A stretch of DNA of 64,000 bases from Nonomuraea sp. NBC_00507 (GTDB lineage Bacteria; Actinomycetota; Actinomycetes; Streptosporangiales; Streptosporangiaceae). Location: positions 5,580,001 to 5,644,000 of the forward strand of contig NZ_CP107853.1 in assembly GCF_036013525.1 (NCBI RefSeq). The letters run 5' to 3'. The notes beneath the pieces were generated by a model. The model did not search any database, was not told where the DNA came from, and was given only the letters and a program-made list of their open reading frames with translations. The position numbers and the translations under genes were made by a program. This document shows positions 51,401 through 59,658 of the stretch, in pieces; position 1 is the first letter of the stretch, and every line of letters starts with the position of its first letter.

Positions 51401-51885
51401 GCGCCGGTGATGCCGGTGAGGGAGGCGGCCCAGGCGTCCAGGATGTCACGAGCCTTGTCGGCGTGGCGTACGTCGCCAGTGCTCGCCCACATCAGGGCGT
51501 TCTGGTAAGCGGCGGCCGCGTCGGAGGCGGCCTGGTTCGTGAAGTTGGTGGGACCGCGGCCCCAGGTCGTGATCTGTCCGGTGTTCTGGACGGCGTAGGT
51601 GTGCTGGGAACGGGCGTGGGCGGCCATCGCGGCGAAGCCGGAGGCGATCGGCTCGCGTCCGGCCGCGACCGCGGACTTCATCCGGTCGAGATCCGCGCGG
51701 GAGTGCAGGAGACCGGGATGCGCGAAGGCGAACGCCTCGTCCGCGTGCGAGGCTCCTTCCGGGTCCAGGGCCCACGCGGGCGTGGCGGAAGCGGACAGCA
51801 GCCCGCTCGTGGCCACGGCCGCGAGCCCCGCCGCACCGAGGAACGACCGCCGGTTGAGGGAAAGCACGGGCGACTCCTCGCTCAT
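48499..51885 (-). CDS. secreted multidomain alginate-lyase-like enzyme
   Basis: 1128 residues. A Tat signal (LNRRSFLGAAGLAAVA, cleavage near residue 39) starts the protein. Residues ~55-350 form an alginate-lyase-type (alpha/alpha)n toroid, with NFTNQAASDAAAAYQNALMW and CLYANGNWDLAALRTI. Then FN3 (~405-495), a concanavalin/DUF1349-like module (~500-725), a second FN3 (~735-815), a putative-Ig (He_PIG) module (~830-905) and a second DUF1349-like module (~910-1128). It should cleave an acidic polysaccharide outside the cell. Its ATG overlaps the GH28-like gene stop (ATGA), so they are translated together. Confidence 0.85.
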   Translation of the reverse strand: MSEESPVLSLNRRSFLGAAGLAAVATSGLLSASATPAWALDPEGASHADEAFAFAHPGLLHSRADLDRMKSAVAAGREPIASGFAAMAAHARSQHTYAVQNTGQITTWGRGPTNFTNQAASDAAAAYQNALMWASTGDVRHADKARDILDAWAASLTGITGADGQLGAGLQGFKLVNAAEILRHSGYDGWPEASVQRCARSFTEVWYPAVSGYCLYANGNWDLAALRTILAIAVFCDDRVMFEDAMRFATTGAGNGSVLGRIVTAAGQGQESGRDQAHEQLAVGLLADAAQVAWQQGVDLFGYADDRILANFEYFARYNLGDDSVPFTPDLDRTGKYIKTAVSNRQRGVIRPLWEMAYAHYAGRLGKSAPHTEKVIFRGAGGTRVVEGYNDDHPSWGTLTFAGTERGSGLPTGAPTAPAGVTAASGGAGVDVAWPAVVGAQTYAVWRKEPDADTYTLLADGLTATSYTDRTSAASRAYAYTVTASAGQGAGPRSLPVVAAPGLPAPWRTGDIGDVRPKGSTGHDGERITMEAGGAGIAGEADSFRFAWLPLPGEGVVTARIVYPLSSQYSQVGVMVRGSLEAGAPHAAMLLQGLPLHAWSGVWTVRAKPGGATRGTGSLPVPPSQRPAITTNAAFPISELGPLPESATPLESPYVEAAGDGYRLRMPYWVRITRKGDRLTGEISPDGHEWATVGSDELPLGRHALVGLAFSSCLGVSEDYAETGTACFDNVTVEAGGTGWSVPEPRGGVSQVRAAADGSAVELEWRDHDLSGRYTVWRGDTERGPYRVLATGIAPIGFGTRTRFRDATGVPGRTYHYVVARSNTAGTGPRSRPVSAQMPQPSAAPALSVPKALYGNAAQPFRLVVRATGDPVRFTATGLPGGLTLDARTGLLSGTPAAAGEYSVQLAAENAKGSATAALALSVAAAPPAPWAYRDLGDVVHDERLLGTYGVAFVRAPGVTHHDNGVFTVRGAGVDLNVNGQGASAHFAYVPLTQDAELTARLTRPTGAPGRIGVVMAKSLNPFDLMAGTVVATGGSGVCQLIRRTKVAGSAPAVNGPSFSGGPVWLRLRRAGLVFTASVSGDGETWTTVGQDTLAAFGDAPYYAGLAVTSGSPDTLATAVFDQVTVRS

Positions 51886-53663
51886 GCCGGGTGCCCGACG
51901 GTGAGGGAGAGGGACTTCGTCGCCGTGCCCACGGTGTTCGTGGCCGAGACGGTGACCGTGTAGGTGCCGGGGACCTGCGGGGTGCCGGAGATCAGACCGG
52001 TGTTTTTGTCGACCGTGAGCCCCTTCGGCAGACCCGCGGCGTCGAACGACGTCGGCAGCGCGGTCGCGGTGATCAGGTGGTTGACGATCTGGCGCGCGGT
52101 GGCCGTGGCCTCGCCCGCACTGGTGATCTCCGGGGCGACGGTGGACGCGGCGGTGGCGGAGTCCAGGAAGCGCAGGTCCTTCACGTGCTCGTTGACGAAC
52201 ATCGGCACCATGTCCTGGGTCAGGTACCAGCGCGGCTTCTGCATCGTGTCGGCGATGACCGTACCGTTGATCGCCAGGTTCTGGAAGGTGACGTTCTTGA
52301 CGGGGCGGTCCGCGTCGTAGCCGACGATGACCGACATATTCGCGTTCTTGCCGTCGTACTTCAGGTTCCGGACGTACACGTTCTCGATGCCCCGGCCCGG
52401 CGAGGCGTTGTACCTGTTGGCCATGACGCGCATGTTGATCAGCTGGCCCCAGCGGAAGTCCTCCACCCGCACGTCCTGGATGCGGACATTGCGGATGAGG
52501 TTGCTGTCGCCGGTGTTCATGGCGAAGCAGCCCTGGTAGAGGATCTGGGGCTCGCGGTGGTCGAGGACGTCGATGTTGCTGAACACGATGTTCTCGATGA
52601 CCTCGGGCTTCTCCGGGTTGCCGTGCGTGCCCATATTGACCGGGTGCGCGACGTCAGCCCAGAGGACGCAGTCACGTACGGTGACGTTGCGGGTGTCGCC
52701 GTAATAGTCCCAGCGGTGGGCGTAGATGGCGATGCAGTCGTCGCTGTTGCGCATGAAGACGCCCTCGATCAGGACGTCCTCGCTGCTGAACACATCGATG
52801 CCGTCACCCCACTGGCCGTGGCTGTAGGAGTGCAGATTGCGGACGGTGACCTGCTTGGACTGGCCGATCGTGCAGGCGTAGCCGCTGCGCGGGTTGAGCA
52901 CCATGATGCCGTCGATCTCGATGTTCTTGGAGAACGCCGCCAGGACCCCGCCGTCCGCGTTCCACAGGATGCCGCGGCCGAGCAGCCGGGCGTTTTCGAC
53001 GTTGCGGAACTCCACCCGGGCCTTCAGCACCGCGCCGCCGGCCAGGTACACCGTCTTGCCGCTCGGCACCATCACCACGTTGCCGGCGACGGTGTGCAGG
53101 CCGGGGCCGAAGTAGATGACGTCGGAGTCGCCGGGCTCCGGCCGCTGCGCCTCGATCGGGTTGGCGTGCAGCTGCAGGTTGTCGAAGATCTCGCCGTCGA
53201 TCTCGATGGAGAGGTTGCGGGGCTCGCTGAGGGTGAAGCGCACGGTGTCGCCGGCTACTTCGTGCTTGATGTCGTACGACAGCGGGCGGATCCGCGCGGA
53301 GCCGATGGCGCCCTTGGACGAGGTGACCTCGACCTCCACGGTGCCGTTGAAGTCGAAGGTGGCGACCGAGGTGTTCCGGACGATGCCGGAGCCCGTCTTC
53401 TCGTTGATGGTCTTGGTCTGGCCGCGGAGGACAGGTACCGGTTGCCATTCGCCATGCGGCGTGCGCGCCTTGATGGAGAAGCTCGTGTTGGTCGGGACTC
53501 CGGCCGGGATGGGGTACACGACCAGCCGGTCGGCGACCTCGGGCCTGTCGTCTGCCCTCGCGGTGCCGGCCATCGCGCCGACCAGGGAGTACGCGGCAGC
53601 GCCAACGCCTGTGGCCTGGATGAAGGTGCGCCGGGTCAGCCCGATGCCGTGGGGGTCGGTCAT
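51882..53663 (-). CDS. secreted GH28-like right-handed beta-helix enzyme
   Basis: 593 residues, ATG 53663 with GGAGGAA upstream. A Tat signal (LTRRTFIQATGVGAAAY, cut near residue 31). An N-terminal sandwich (about 40-150) precedes a pectate/polygalacturonase beta-helix (about 160-500) with HGQWGDGIDVFSSEDV, MRNSDDCIAIYAHRWDYYGD (the GH28 aspartates) and PVNMGTHGNPE. A C-terminal Ig-like module (GLPKGLTVDKNTGLISGTP) ends it. Probable exo- or endo-acting hydrolase on a uronate-containing polymer, working with the downstream lyase-like enzyme. Confidence 0.87.
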   Translation of the reverse strand: MTDPHGIGLTRRTFIQATGVGAAAYSLVGAMAGTARADDRPEVADRLVVYPIPAGVPTNTSFSIKARTPHGEWQPVPVLRGQTKTINEKTGSGIVRNTSVATFDFNGTVEVEVTSSKGAIGSARIRPLSYDIKHEVAGDTVRFTLSEPRNLSIEIDGEIFDNLQLHANPIEAQRPEPGDSDVIYFGPGLHTVAGNVVMVPSGKTVYLAGGAVLKARVEFRNVENARLLGRGILWNADGGVLAAFSKNIEIDGIMVLNPRSGYACTIGQSKQVTVRNLHSYSHGQWGDGIDVFSSEDVLIEGVFMRNSDDCIAIYAHRWDYYGDTRNVTVRDCVLWADVAHPVNMGTHGNPEKPEVIENIVFSNIDVLDHREPQILYQGCFAMNTGDSNLIRNVRIQDVRVEDFRWGQLINMRVMANRYNASPGRGIENVYVRNLKYDGKNANMSVIVGYDADRPVKNVTFQNLAINGTVIADTMQKPRWYLTQDMVPMFVNEHVKDLRFLDSATAASTVAPEITSAGEATATARQIVNHLITATALPTSFDAAGLPKGLTVDKNTGLISGTPQVPGTYTVTVSATNTVGTATKSLSLTVGHPA

Positions 53664-53700
53664 TGGGGGGTTCCTCCGGGTGGGGGTCGAATGCTCCGGG

Positions 53701-53724
53701 GACATAGAAATCGGTTGCTATGTC
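53701..53724. promoter_or_regulatory. palindromic operator upstream of the GH28-like gene
   Basis: GACATAG and CTATGTC form a perfect 7-bp dyad around AAATCGGTTG, 38 bp before the start codon. The centre with CGGTTGC resembles LacI/GalR-type sites. Its regulator is not adjacent. The rest of 53664-53959 has no gene. Confidence 0.5.
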
Positions 53725-53959
53725 TTGCGTAGATATATCGCGGATGCCGCCCGGAGGGAACCTGTTGACCGAAACTTTCGCACAGGCCGGCTTTCGCCTC
53801 TGTGCGTGAAACCCTCAGGTGCCTGCACCTCTGCTCGCGCTCTAGGTTCGACAGCGTCCGGGGGCTTTCCAGGACGTCGCACCAGCGCGCGATGAGCTGC
53901 CATGGCCACCACGCCCGCTTGCGCCGCGCCGCGCTGCGGGGCAAGCGGGCGTCATGGCG

Positions 53960-54538
53960 TCAGGGCTTCGGGATGTGGTAGCGCAGGTGGGTCACGGGCG
54001 CGGTCCCCGCCACGGGTTTCCCCACAGGGATCAGCTCGGCCCGGTCCCCGGCGAACAGCGGTGTGCCCGCTCCCAGCAGCAGGGGGACGAGGTGGAGCCA
54101 TATCTCGTCGAGCAGGCCTGCCCTGAGCAGTTGCCGGGCGACGTCCGCACCCAGCACCAGGACGTCCTTGTCCCCCGCGGCGTCCTTGGCACGTCGGACT
54201 GCCGCCTCCAGTCCATCGAAGGCGAACGTCCCGCCGTTGTCGCCGAGGAGGTCGTCCCTGGTCCGGTGGGTGACCACGAAGCTCGGGACGCCGGGCCATG
54301 GCGTGCCGCCCCACGGGCCCAAGCCGAGGTCGAAGGTACGCCGTCCGATGACGGTGGCCCCTACCGCCGCGTCCACCTGCCGGCGGATGCCGATGTCGAC
54401 CCCGTCATCCGGCCCCTTCGCGGCCATCCACTCGTGCAGCCGTTCGCCGCCGTCCCCCATAGGTTCCGCCTCCCGGACGTTCGGTCCGGCCGTGAACCCG
54501 TCTAGGGACATCGACACATCCAGCACGACCTTGCTCAT
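53960..54538 (-). CDS. dihydrofolate reductase family protein (RibD C-terminal domain)
   Basis: 192 residues, ATG 54538 with AAGGAGG upstream. VVLDVSMSLDGFTAGPNV, GATVIGRRTFDLGLGPWGG, VLVLGADVARQLLRAGLLDE and LVPLLLGAGTPLF cover the fold. Probable NADPH-dependent reductase of unknown substrate. A distant paralogue is at 5484. Apparently monocistronic. Confidence 0.88.
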   Translation of the reverse strand: MSKVVLDVSMSLDGFTAGPNVREAEPMGDGGERLHEWMAAKGPDDGVDIGIRRQVDAAVGATVIGRRTFDLGLGPWGGTPWPGVPSFVVTHRTRDDLLGDNGGTFAFDGLEAAVRRAKDAAGDKDVLVLGADVARQLLRAGLLDEIWLHLVPLLLGAGTPLFAGDRAELIPVGKPVAGTAPVTHLRYHIPKP

Positions 54539-54716
54539 CGCGGGCCTCCTTCTGCTCCACCGGCGCCGCCCTCCGGCGCCGTCACGAGAAGGTCGGAGCC
54601 GGACCGGCCGTCTCGACACCACCACGGCAAAATCAGTGGGGGCGAGGTGAGGCGTACTCGAGCCGGGGACGGCCCCTTATTGCTCTCCGGGACGTGCCGG
54701 ACGGTAGCGGTCGCGA

Positions 54717-56348
54717 TCACTCGATCAGGTCGCAGAGACCTGGTCCCATGTCGTCACCCACCATGCACAGGGCGGTCTCGGCGCGGGAGGCAAGGACGAG
54801 AGGCGGGACCCCGGCCACCAGGTCGGCGTGCGTCAGCCGGTCGAGTGCGGCTCCCACCAGGGGTGCGGTCACCCGGAGGGCCGCCTGGAGTGCCACCCCG
54901 CCGGTCGAGCCGCCGTGCAGGACGATGTTGCGGCTGCGGTAGAGCCTGCGCAGGGAGATCTCGACATAGCGGCGCACCCGGGCGAGCACCGGGGCCGGCT
55001 CGGCAAGCAGCGCCCGCATCCGGGCGACAGCCGCGATGTCGCTTCTCCGGCGCCAGGAACGTTCCAAGGGAAGTGAATGACCCTGTGCCAGCTCAGTAGC
55101 GATCAGGATGGCGCGTTCCCGGTTGGAGGCGCACTGCTCCAGCCGTTCGGCCAGATCTCCGTCTCCTGTGCGCCGGATGCGATAGGAGAGCGCGGTCAGC
55201 TCGGCCCGCGGCCAGGAGCAGGTGACGAGCGCGGCCGCGCGTGAAGCGGCGATGACGCGCTCTCGCTCGTCGGGGTCCCGCGCCTCGGTCAACAGCGACT
55301 CCAGAGCGCTCCACCCGCCGGCGACGGCCGGGGCGAGCGGGCCGTGGTTGAGGGCCGAGGCGATCTCCAGTGCCTCGTCCACGGCGCTGCGCCGCCGGTC
55401 GGCCAGGCGCTGCGGCTCGGCTCCGACCACGTAGAGCTGACGTTCGGCGGCCAGGGACAGGACCCGGGCGCCCCGTGCGGGCATCCGGAGCGGCATCGCG
55501 CTGCCCTGGTTGAGCACAATGGCCGTGTCGAACGGCGTCACCGACCCGGTCGAGGCGAAGCGGGCGCGCGCCTGAAGGCGCTCGACCAGATCCGAGACGA
55601 TTTCCAGTGCCCGCTCCGCGTCTCGTGCCTCTACCTCGTACGAAAGGGCGCCGATGACGTGAGCGGTCGGCTTCGCTCCGGCGGAGGCCATGAGCTCCGT
55701 GGCCTCACGCGCGCCGATCCAATGGGGCAGCTCCGCGGCCAGCTCTTCCCAGTTGTGCAAGGTGGCGAAGGGAACGACCACCGTCCAGCAGGTCGGCGGC
55801 AGTGTCAGCAGCCCGGCGGCCTCGCTGATCAGCTCTGTGGCCGACAGGCCGAGCCTGTCCTCACGGAGCCAGCGGTTGAGGCCGTCCATGCTGTGGCCGC
55901 TGTCGAGCAGATGAGAGGCGACCGCTCTGGCGACCTTCTCCGGCGGTGGCGGGTCGGCCTCGGCCACACACGCGGCCCAGCGGTCGAGGTAGCCGGGACG
56001 GCCCAGGTCGATGAGGTGGCGCAGCTTCCTGCGGCCGTCGCTGGCGACCGTCAGTGTCGTCCGCAGGCATTCCTGGAGCTCCCGCCGGAAGGCCTTCGAA
56101 CCGAGCGCCGGGTCGTTGCCCAGCAGCCGCTCCATCTCATGCCGTTGCCAGTCGAGCGCCGACTGGGAGAGCACCCGACGGTCCACCCATGCGCCCGCCT
56201 CATGCAGTTCCTCCAGAGCCAGAAAAGAACTGACATCCCAGAGACGGCGAGGCCAGGGGGTCGCGGTGCCGCTGAAGTTCATCATGCGCGCAGCGACGTG
56301 TCGGGAGTATGAAGAGGACGGATCGCGCCCGGGAGGCGTTTTGTGCAT
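54717..56348 (-). CDS. large hypothetical with HEPN-like RX4H motif
   Basis: 543 residues, largely helical, no signal or membrane segment, no family I can name with confidence. Near the C-terminus LRRLYRSRNIVLHGGSTGGV contains R-N-I-V-L-H (Arg473 to His478), the RX4H pattern of HEPN ribonucleases, in a predicted helical context (RRYVEISLRRLY before, LQAALRVTAPLVGAALDRL after). Such proteins often serve in abortive infection or toxin systems. The gene stands alone, divergent from the micro-ORF leader. ATG 56348 has only a weak AAGG; residue 22 or 23 Met are alternatives. Confidence 0.6.
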   Translation of the reverse strand: MHKTPPGRDPSSSYSRHVAARMMNFSGTATPWPRRLWDVSSFLALEELHEAGAWVDRRVLSQSALDWQRHEMERLLGNDPALGSKAFRRELQECLRTTLTVASDGRRKLRHLIDLGRPGYLDRWAACVAEADPPPPEKVARAVASHLLDSGHSMDGLNRWLREDRLGLSATELISEAAGLLTLPPTCWTVVVPFATLHNWEELAAELPHWIGAREATELMASAGAKPTAHVIGALSYEVEARDAERALEIVSDLVERLQARARFASTGSVTPFDTAIVLNQGSAMPLRMPARGARVLSLAAERQLYVVGAEPQRLADRRRSAVDEALEIASALNHGPLAPAVAGGWSALESLLTEARDPDERERVIAASRAAALVTCSWPRAELTALSYRIRRTGDGDLAERLEQCASNRERAILIATELAQGHSLPLERSWRRRSDIAAVARMRALLAEPAPVLARVRRYVEISLRRLYRSRNIVLHGGSTGGVALQAALRVTAPLVGAALDRLTHADLVAGVPPLVLASRAETALCMVGDDMGPGLCDLIE

Positions 56349-56379
56349 GCTGCGAACCTTGCAATGAACGGAGGAATAT

Positions 56380-56451
56380 GTGAGCCCAAAGTGTCGACCT
56401 GACTACTGTGAGCATAGAGAAGTGGCGGGATCGGTGTATGCTGTACCATGA
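56380..56451 (+). CDS. micro-ORF 1 (23 aa), candidate leader peptide
   Basis: GTG 56380 follows GGAGGA by 4 bases, a strong ribosome site. The peptide contains SPKCRPDYCEHREVAGSVYA, with two Cys. Its TGA overlaps the ATG of micro-ORF 2 (ATGA at 56448-56451), so the two are coupled. No promoter was identified with confidence. Confidence 0.45.
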   Translation: MSPKCRPDYCEHREVAGSVYAVP

Positions 56452-56510
56452 AAACGCCGTGTGAGACGGCGACAAGCTTGTCCGGGGCTACGGCCCCCCA
56501 GAGGGCGTGA
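56448..56510 (+). CDS. micro-ORF 2 (20 aa), ends inside a terminator stem
   Basis: ATG 56448 opens a 20-residue peptide (KTPCETATSLSGATAPQRA after Met) whose TGA (56508-56510) lies within the left arm of the hairpin at 56500-56530. A ribosome finishing here would cover the stem, as in transcription attenuation. Confidence 0.4.
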   Translation: MKTPCETATSLSGATAPQRA

Positions 56511-56537
56511 TCGTAGAGATCACGCCCTCTGTTTTTT
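56500..56537 (+). terminator. strong Rho-independent terminator / possible attenuator
   Basis: A perfect 13-bp stem AGAGGGCGTGATC / GATCACGCCCTCT with loop GTAGA, followed by a run of six T. It is the only classic T-tract terminator seen in the window. It lies 130 bp before the TPR gene on the same strand. Confidence 0.85.
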
Positions 56538-56666
56538 GGCCAGGCTCAGATGCCGTCGCGCCGCGACGCGGCTGAGCGCGGGGACCGGCGAACGTCCTAC
56601 TCCCGGAATGGTATTCGGGAGCCCGTCCGGACGCTCAGCTCAGATGAGCGACAGGGGAGCGGAAAC

Positions 56667-58589
56667 GTGGGCGTAGCACAGCGGCCGGGGGTGCTGCCGG
56701 CCATAGGCTCGGATCTCAGGGTGGCGCTCGCGCTGGGCGAGCGTGCGCTGCAGGTGAACGGGGATCTGCAGACGGCGCGGCGCTGGTTCGACGCCGCCTA
56801 CCGGCAGGCGGAGTTGTGCGGCGATCCGATCGCGCTCGGGGTGGCCGCCCTGGGGCTGGGCGGGGTGTGGGTGCACGAGCACCGTACGTGCGCCGAATCC
56901 GAGATGGTGCGCGCCCGCCAGCGGCACGCGTTGTCGCTGCTCGATCCCGCGTCGCCGCTGGCCTTCCGGTTACGCGTGCGGATGCGGGGCGAGGAGGACT
57001 ACCGCGCCGGCGGGCACGTGGCGATCATGGGGTTGCTGCGGCAGGCCAGGGACTCCGGGGATCCGCTGGCGCTGGCGGAGGCGCTGAGCCTGGCGCACCA
57101 CTGCCTGCTCGGGCCTGAGCACGGGGCGACCCGGCTGGAGCTGGCCAGGGAGCTGATCGGCCAGGCGGCGGTCACCGAGCGCAGGGGCGACCTGATGATG
57201 GGCTTACTGTGGCGGACGGTTGATCTCTATCTGGCCGCCGATCCGCATGCCGAGCGGTGCCTGGAGGAGTTGCGCGGCCTGCTGCACGCGAACACCTATC
57301 TCGCGGTGGGGTACGTCGTCGACGCCATCGACGTCATGCTGACCATCCGGGCCGGGCGGTTCGGGGAGGCGGAGCAGCTGGCGGGGGAGTGCTTCGAGCG
57401 CGGCGTCGCGGCCGGCGACATGGACGCCACCGGCTGGTACGGCGGCCAGCTCGGCGCCATCCGCTGGTACCAGGGCCGGGCCGCCGAGACGCTGCCGGCG
57501 CTCCAGGACCTGGTCAGCTCGCCCACACTCAGCCCGATCGACAACTCGTACGTGGCGGCTCTGGCGCTGGCCTCGGCGACGGCGGGGGACCGGCGGTCGG
57601 CGGCCGGGCACCTGGCGCGGCTGCGCGGGCGGGATCTGGGAGACCTGCCCAGGTCGAGCAGCTGGCTGGTCTCGATGTACTGCGTCGTGGAGACCGCGCA
57701 CCTGCTCCAGGACGCCGCCACGGCGGCGCAGGCGTACGCGTTGCTGAGCCCTTTCGCAGACCTCCCGGTGATCGGCAGCCTCGGCGTGGTCTGCTTCGGT
57801 TCGGTGCACCACGCCCTGGGCATGGCCGCGCTCACCATCGGTGACCTGGAGCGGGCGGTCGGGCACCTGCGGACCGCCGTGCAGGCGAACCTGGCGCTGG
57901 GGCACTGGCCGGCGGCCGCGCTGTCCAGGTGCCGGCTCGGGCAGGCGCTGGCGCTGTGCGACGGGCTGCGGGACGAGGCCGCGCTCGCGGAGCAGGTCGC
58001 CGCCGCGCGGGAGGCCAAAGAGCTGGGCATGGTGCTGCCCGCCGTGGTGGGACGGGCGGACGGCGGGCGGCGCGCCTGCCGCTTCCACAGGCAGGGGCGG
58101 CACTGGCAGGTCGAGCTGGGCGGGCGGGTCACGCTGGTGGAGCATAGTGTGGGCATGGCGTACCTGGCCGCGCTGGCCGACAATCCCGGGCGCGAGATCC
58201 TGGCCGCCGACCTCGCCGCGGGGATGTGGTCGCGCGGAGCCGAGGACGTCTCGGCGCAGCCGGTGCTCGACGACCTGGCCAGGGACGCCTACCGGGAGCG
58301 GCTGGCGCAGCTGCAGGCCGAGATCGACGAGCTCGAGGCCATGAACGATCTGGCGCGGGTGGCGGCGCTGCGGCTGGAACACGAGTGGCTGGTGGCCGAG
58401 CTGTCCGCGGCGACCGGCATCGGCGGGCGGTCGCGGCCGTTCGCGGGTAACGAGGAGCGCGCCAGGATCGCCGTCGGCAAGGCCATCAGGCGGGCGTTGT
58501 CGCGCATCGCGGCCGTGGATTCGGTGATGGGGGAGGAGCTGCGGGCCACCGTGCAGACGGGCCTGCGCTGCAGTTACCGTCCCCGGTGA
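56667..58589 (+). CDS. TPR-like helical regulator with conserved actinomycete C-terminal domain
   Basis: 640 residues from GTG 56667, chosen for GGGGAG 7 bases upstream; the frame is open to 56550. Residues ~10-480 are helical repeats (VALALGERALQVNGDLQTAR; RRWFDAAYRQAELCGD). The C-terminal ~150 residues (DDLARDAYRERLAQLQAEID; ATGIGGRSRPFAGNEERARI; ATVQTGLRCSYRP) match the ending of many actinomycete AAA/LuxR-like signalling ATPases, but no P-loop or DNA-binding domain is present. Probably a sensing or scaffold protein. Confidence 0.75.
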   Translation: MGVAQRPGVLPAIGSDLRVALALGERALQVNGDLQTARRWFDAAYRQAELCGDPIALGVAALGLGGVWVHEHRTCAESEMVRARQRHALSLLDPASPLAFRLRVRMRGEEDYRAGGHVAIMGLLRQARDSGDPLALAEALSLAHHCLLGPEHGATRLELARELIGQAAVTERRGDLMMGLLWRTVDLYLAADPHAERCLEELRGLLHANTYLAVGYVVDAIDVMLTIRAGRFGEAEQLAGECFERGVAAGDMDATGWYGGQLGAIRWYQGRAAETLPALQDLVSSPTLSPIDNSYVAALALASATAGDRRSAAGHLARLRGRDLGDLPRSSSWLVSMYCVVETAHLLQDAATAAQAYALLSPFADLPVIGSLGVVCFGSVHHALGMAALTIGDLERAVGHLRTAVQANLALGHWPAAALSRCRLGQALALCDGLRDEAALAEQVAAAREAKELGMVLPAVVGRADGGRRACRFHRQGRHWQVELGGRVTLVEHSVGMAYLAALADNPGREILAADLAAGMWSRGAEDVSAQPVLDDLARDAYRERLAQLQAEIDELEAMNDLARVAALRLEHEWLVAELSAATGIGGRSRPFAGNEERARIAVGKAIRRALSRIAAVDSVMGEELRATVQTGLRCSYRPR

Positions 58590-58667
58590 CGCCGGCGCGC
58601 GAGCCGGTGGCCGCATCCCCATGGTGGAATACAGGGTGGGCAGTGTTGGACAGGAAGAGAGCCACCC

Positions 58668-59645
58668 ATGGAACACCGCATGTTGGGACGCACCGGACGC
58701 CAGGTCGGCGTCGTCGGCCTCGGGGCCTGGCAGCTCGGCGCCGACTGGGGTGAGGTCTCCGACGATGAGGCCTTCGCCACGCTCGAGGCCGCCGTGGACG
58801 CGGGCGTCACCTTCATCGACACCGCGGACGTGTACGGCGACGGGCGCAGTGAGCAGATCGTCGGCAGTTTCGCCAAGGGCCGCCCCGAGCTCACCGTGGC
58901 CACCAAGATGGGCCGGCGCGTGGAGCAGATCCCCTCGAACTACGTGATGTCCAACTTCCGCGCCTGGAACGAGCGCTCCCGCCAGAACCTCGGCGTGGAC
59001 ACGCTCGACCTGGTCCAGCTGCACTGCCCGCCGACCCCTGTCTACTCGGCGGACGCCGTGTTCGACGCCCTGGACACGCTGGTGGCCGAGGAGAAGATCG
59101 CCGCGTACGGGGTCAGCGTGGAGACCTGCGAGGAGGCGCTGACCGCGATCGCCCGGCCGGGGGTGGCGAGCGTGCAGATCATCCTGAACGCGTTCCGCCT
59201 CAAGCCCCTGGAGCAGGTGCTGCCGGCCGCGCGGGCGGCAGGGGTGGGCATCATCGCCCGGGTCCCGCTGGCCAGCGGCCTGCTGTCGGGCCGGTACGAC
59301 GAGCACACCACGTTCGCGCCCGACGACCACAGGACCTATAACCGGCGCGGGGAGTCCTTCGACGTCGGCGAGACCTTCTCCGGCGTGGACTTCTCCACCG
59401 GCCTGGAGGCGGTCCGCCGCCTGGCGCCCCTGGTGCCGGAAGGCGTGACCATGGCTCAGTTCGCGCTGCGCTGGATCCTGGACCAGGAGGGCGTCTCGGT
59501 GGTCATCCCGGGGGCGCGCAACCCCGCCCAGGCGACGGCGAACGCGGCGGCGGCGTCTGTCCCGCCGCTCCCCGCCGAGACGCTCGACGCGGTGCAGGCG
59601 GTTTACGACGAGCTCATCCGCCCCCAGGTCCACGACCGCTGGTAG
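58668..59645 (+). CDS. aldo/keto reductase
   Basis: 325 residues, ATG 58668 with GGAAGAGAG upstream. AKR tetrad: Asp and Tyr in FIDTADVYGDGRSEQ, Lys in VATKMG and His in LVQLHCPP. NADPH-binding residues lie near the C-terminus (SVVIPGARNPAQATANAAAA). It reduces carbonyl compounds, perhaps sugars; the LacI gene 13 bp downstream suggests a sugar-regulated role. Confidence 0.92.
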   Translation: MEHRMLGRTGRQVGVVGLGAWQLGADWGEVSDDEAFATLEAAVDAGVTFIDTADVYGDGRSEQIVGSFAKGRPELTVATKMGRRVEQIPSNYVMSNFRAWNERSRQNLGVDTLDLVQLHCPPTPVYSADAVFDALDTLVAEEKIAAYGVSVETCEEALTAIARPGVASVQIILNAFRLKPLEQVLPAARAAGVGIIARVPLASGLLSGRYDEHTTFAPDDHRTYNRRGESFDVGETFSGVDFSTGLEAVRRLAPLVPEGVTMAQFALRWILDQEGVSVVIPGARNPAQATANAAAASVPPLPAETLDAVQAVYDELIRPQVHDRW

Positions 59646-59658
59646 ATCAGGCTCTCGC

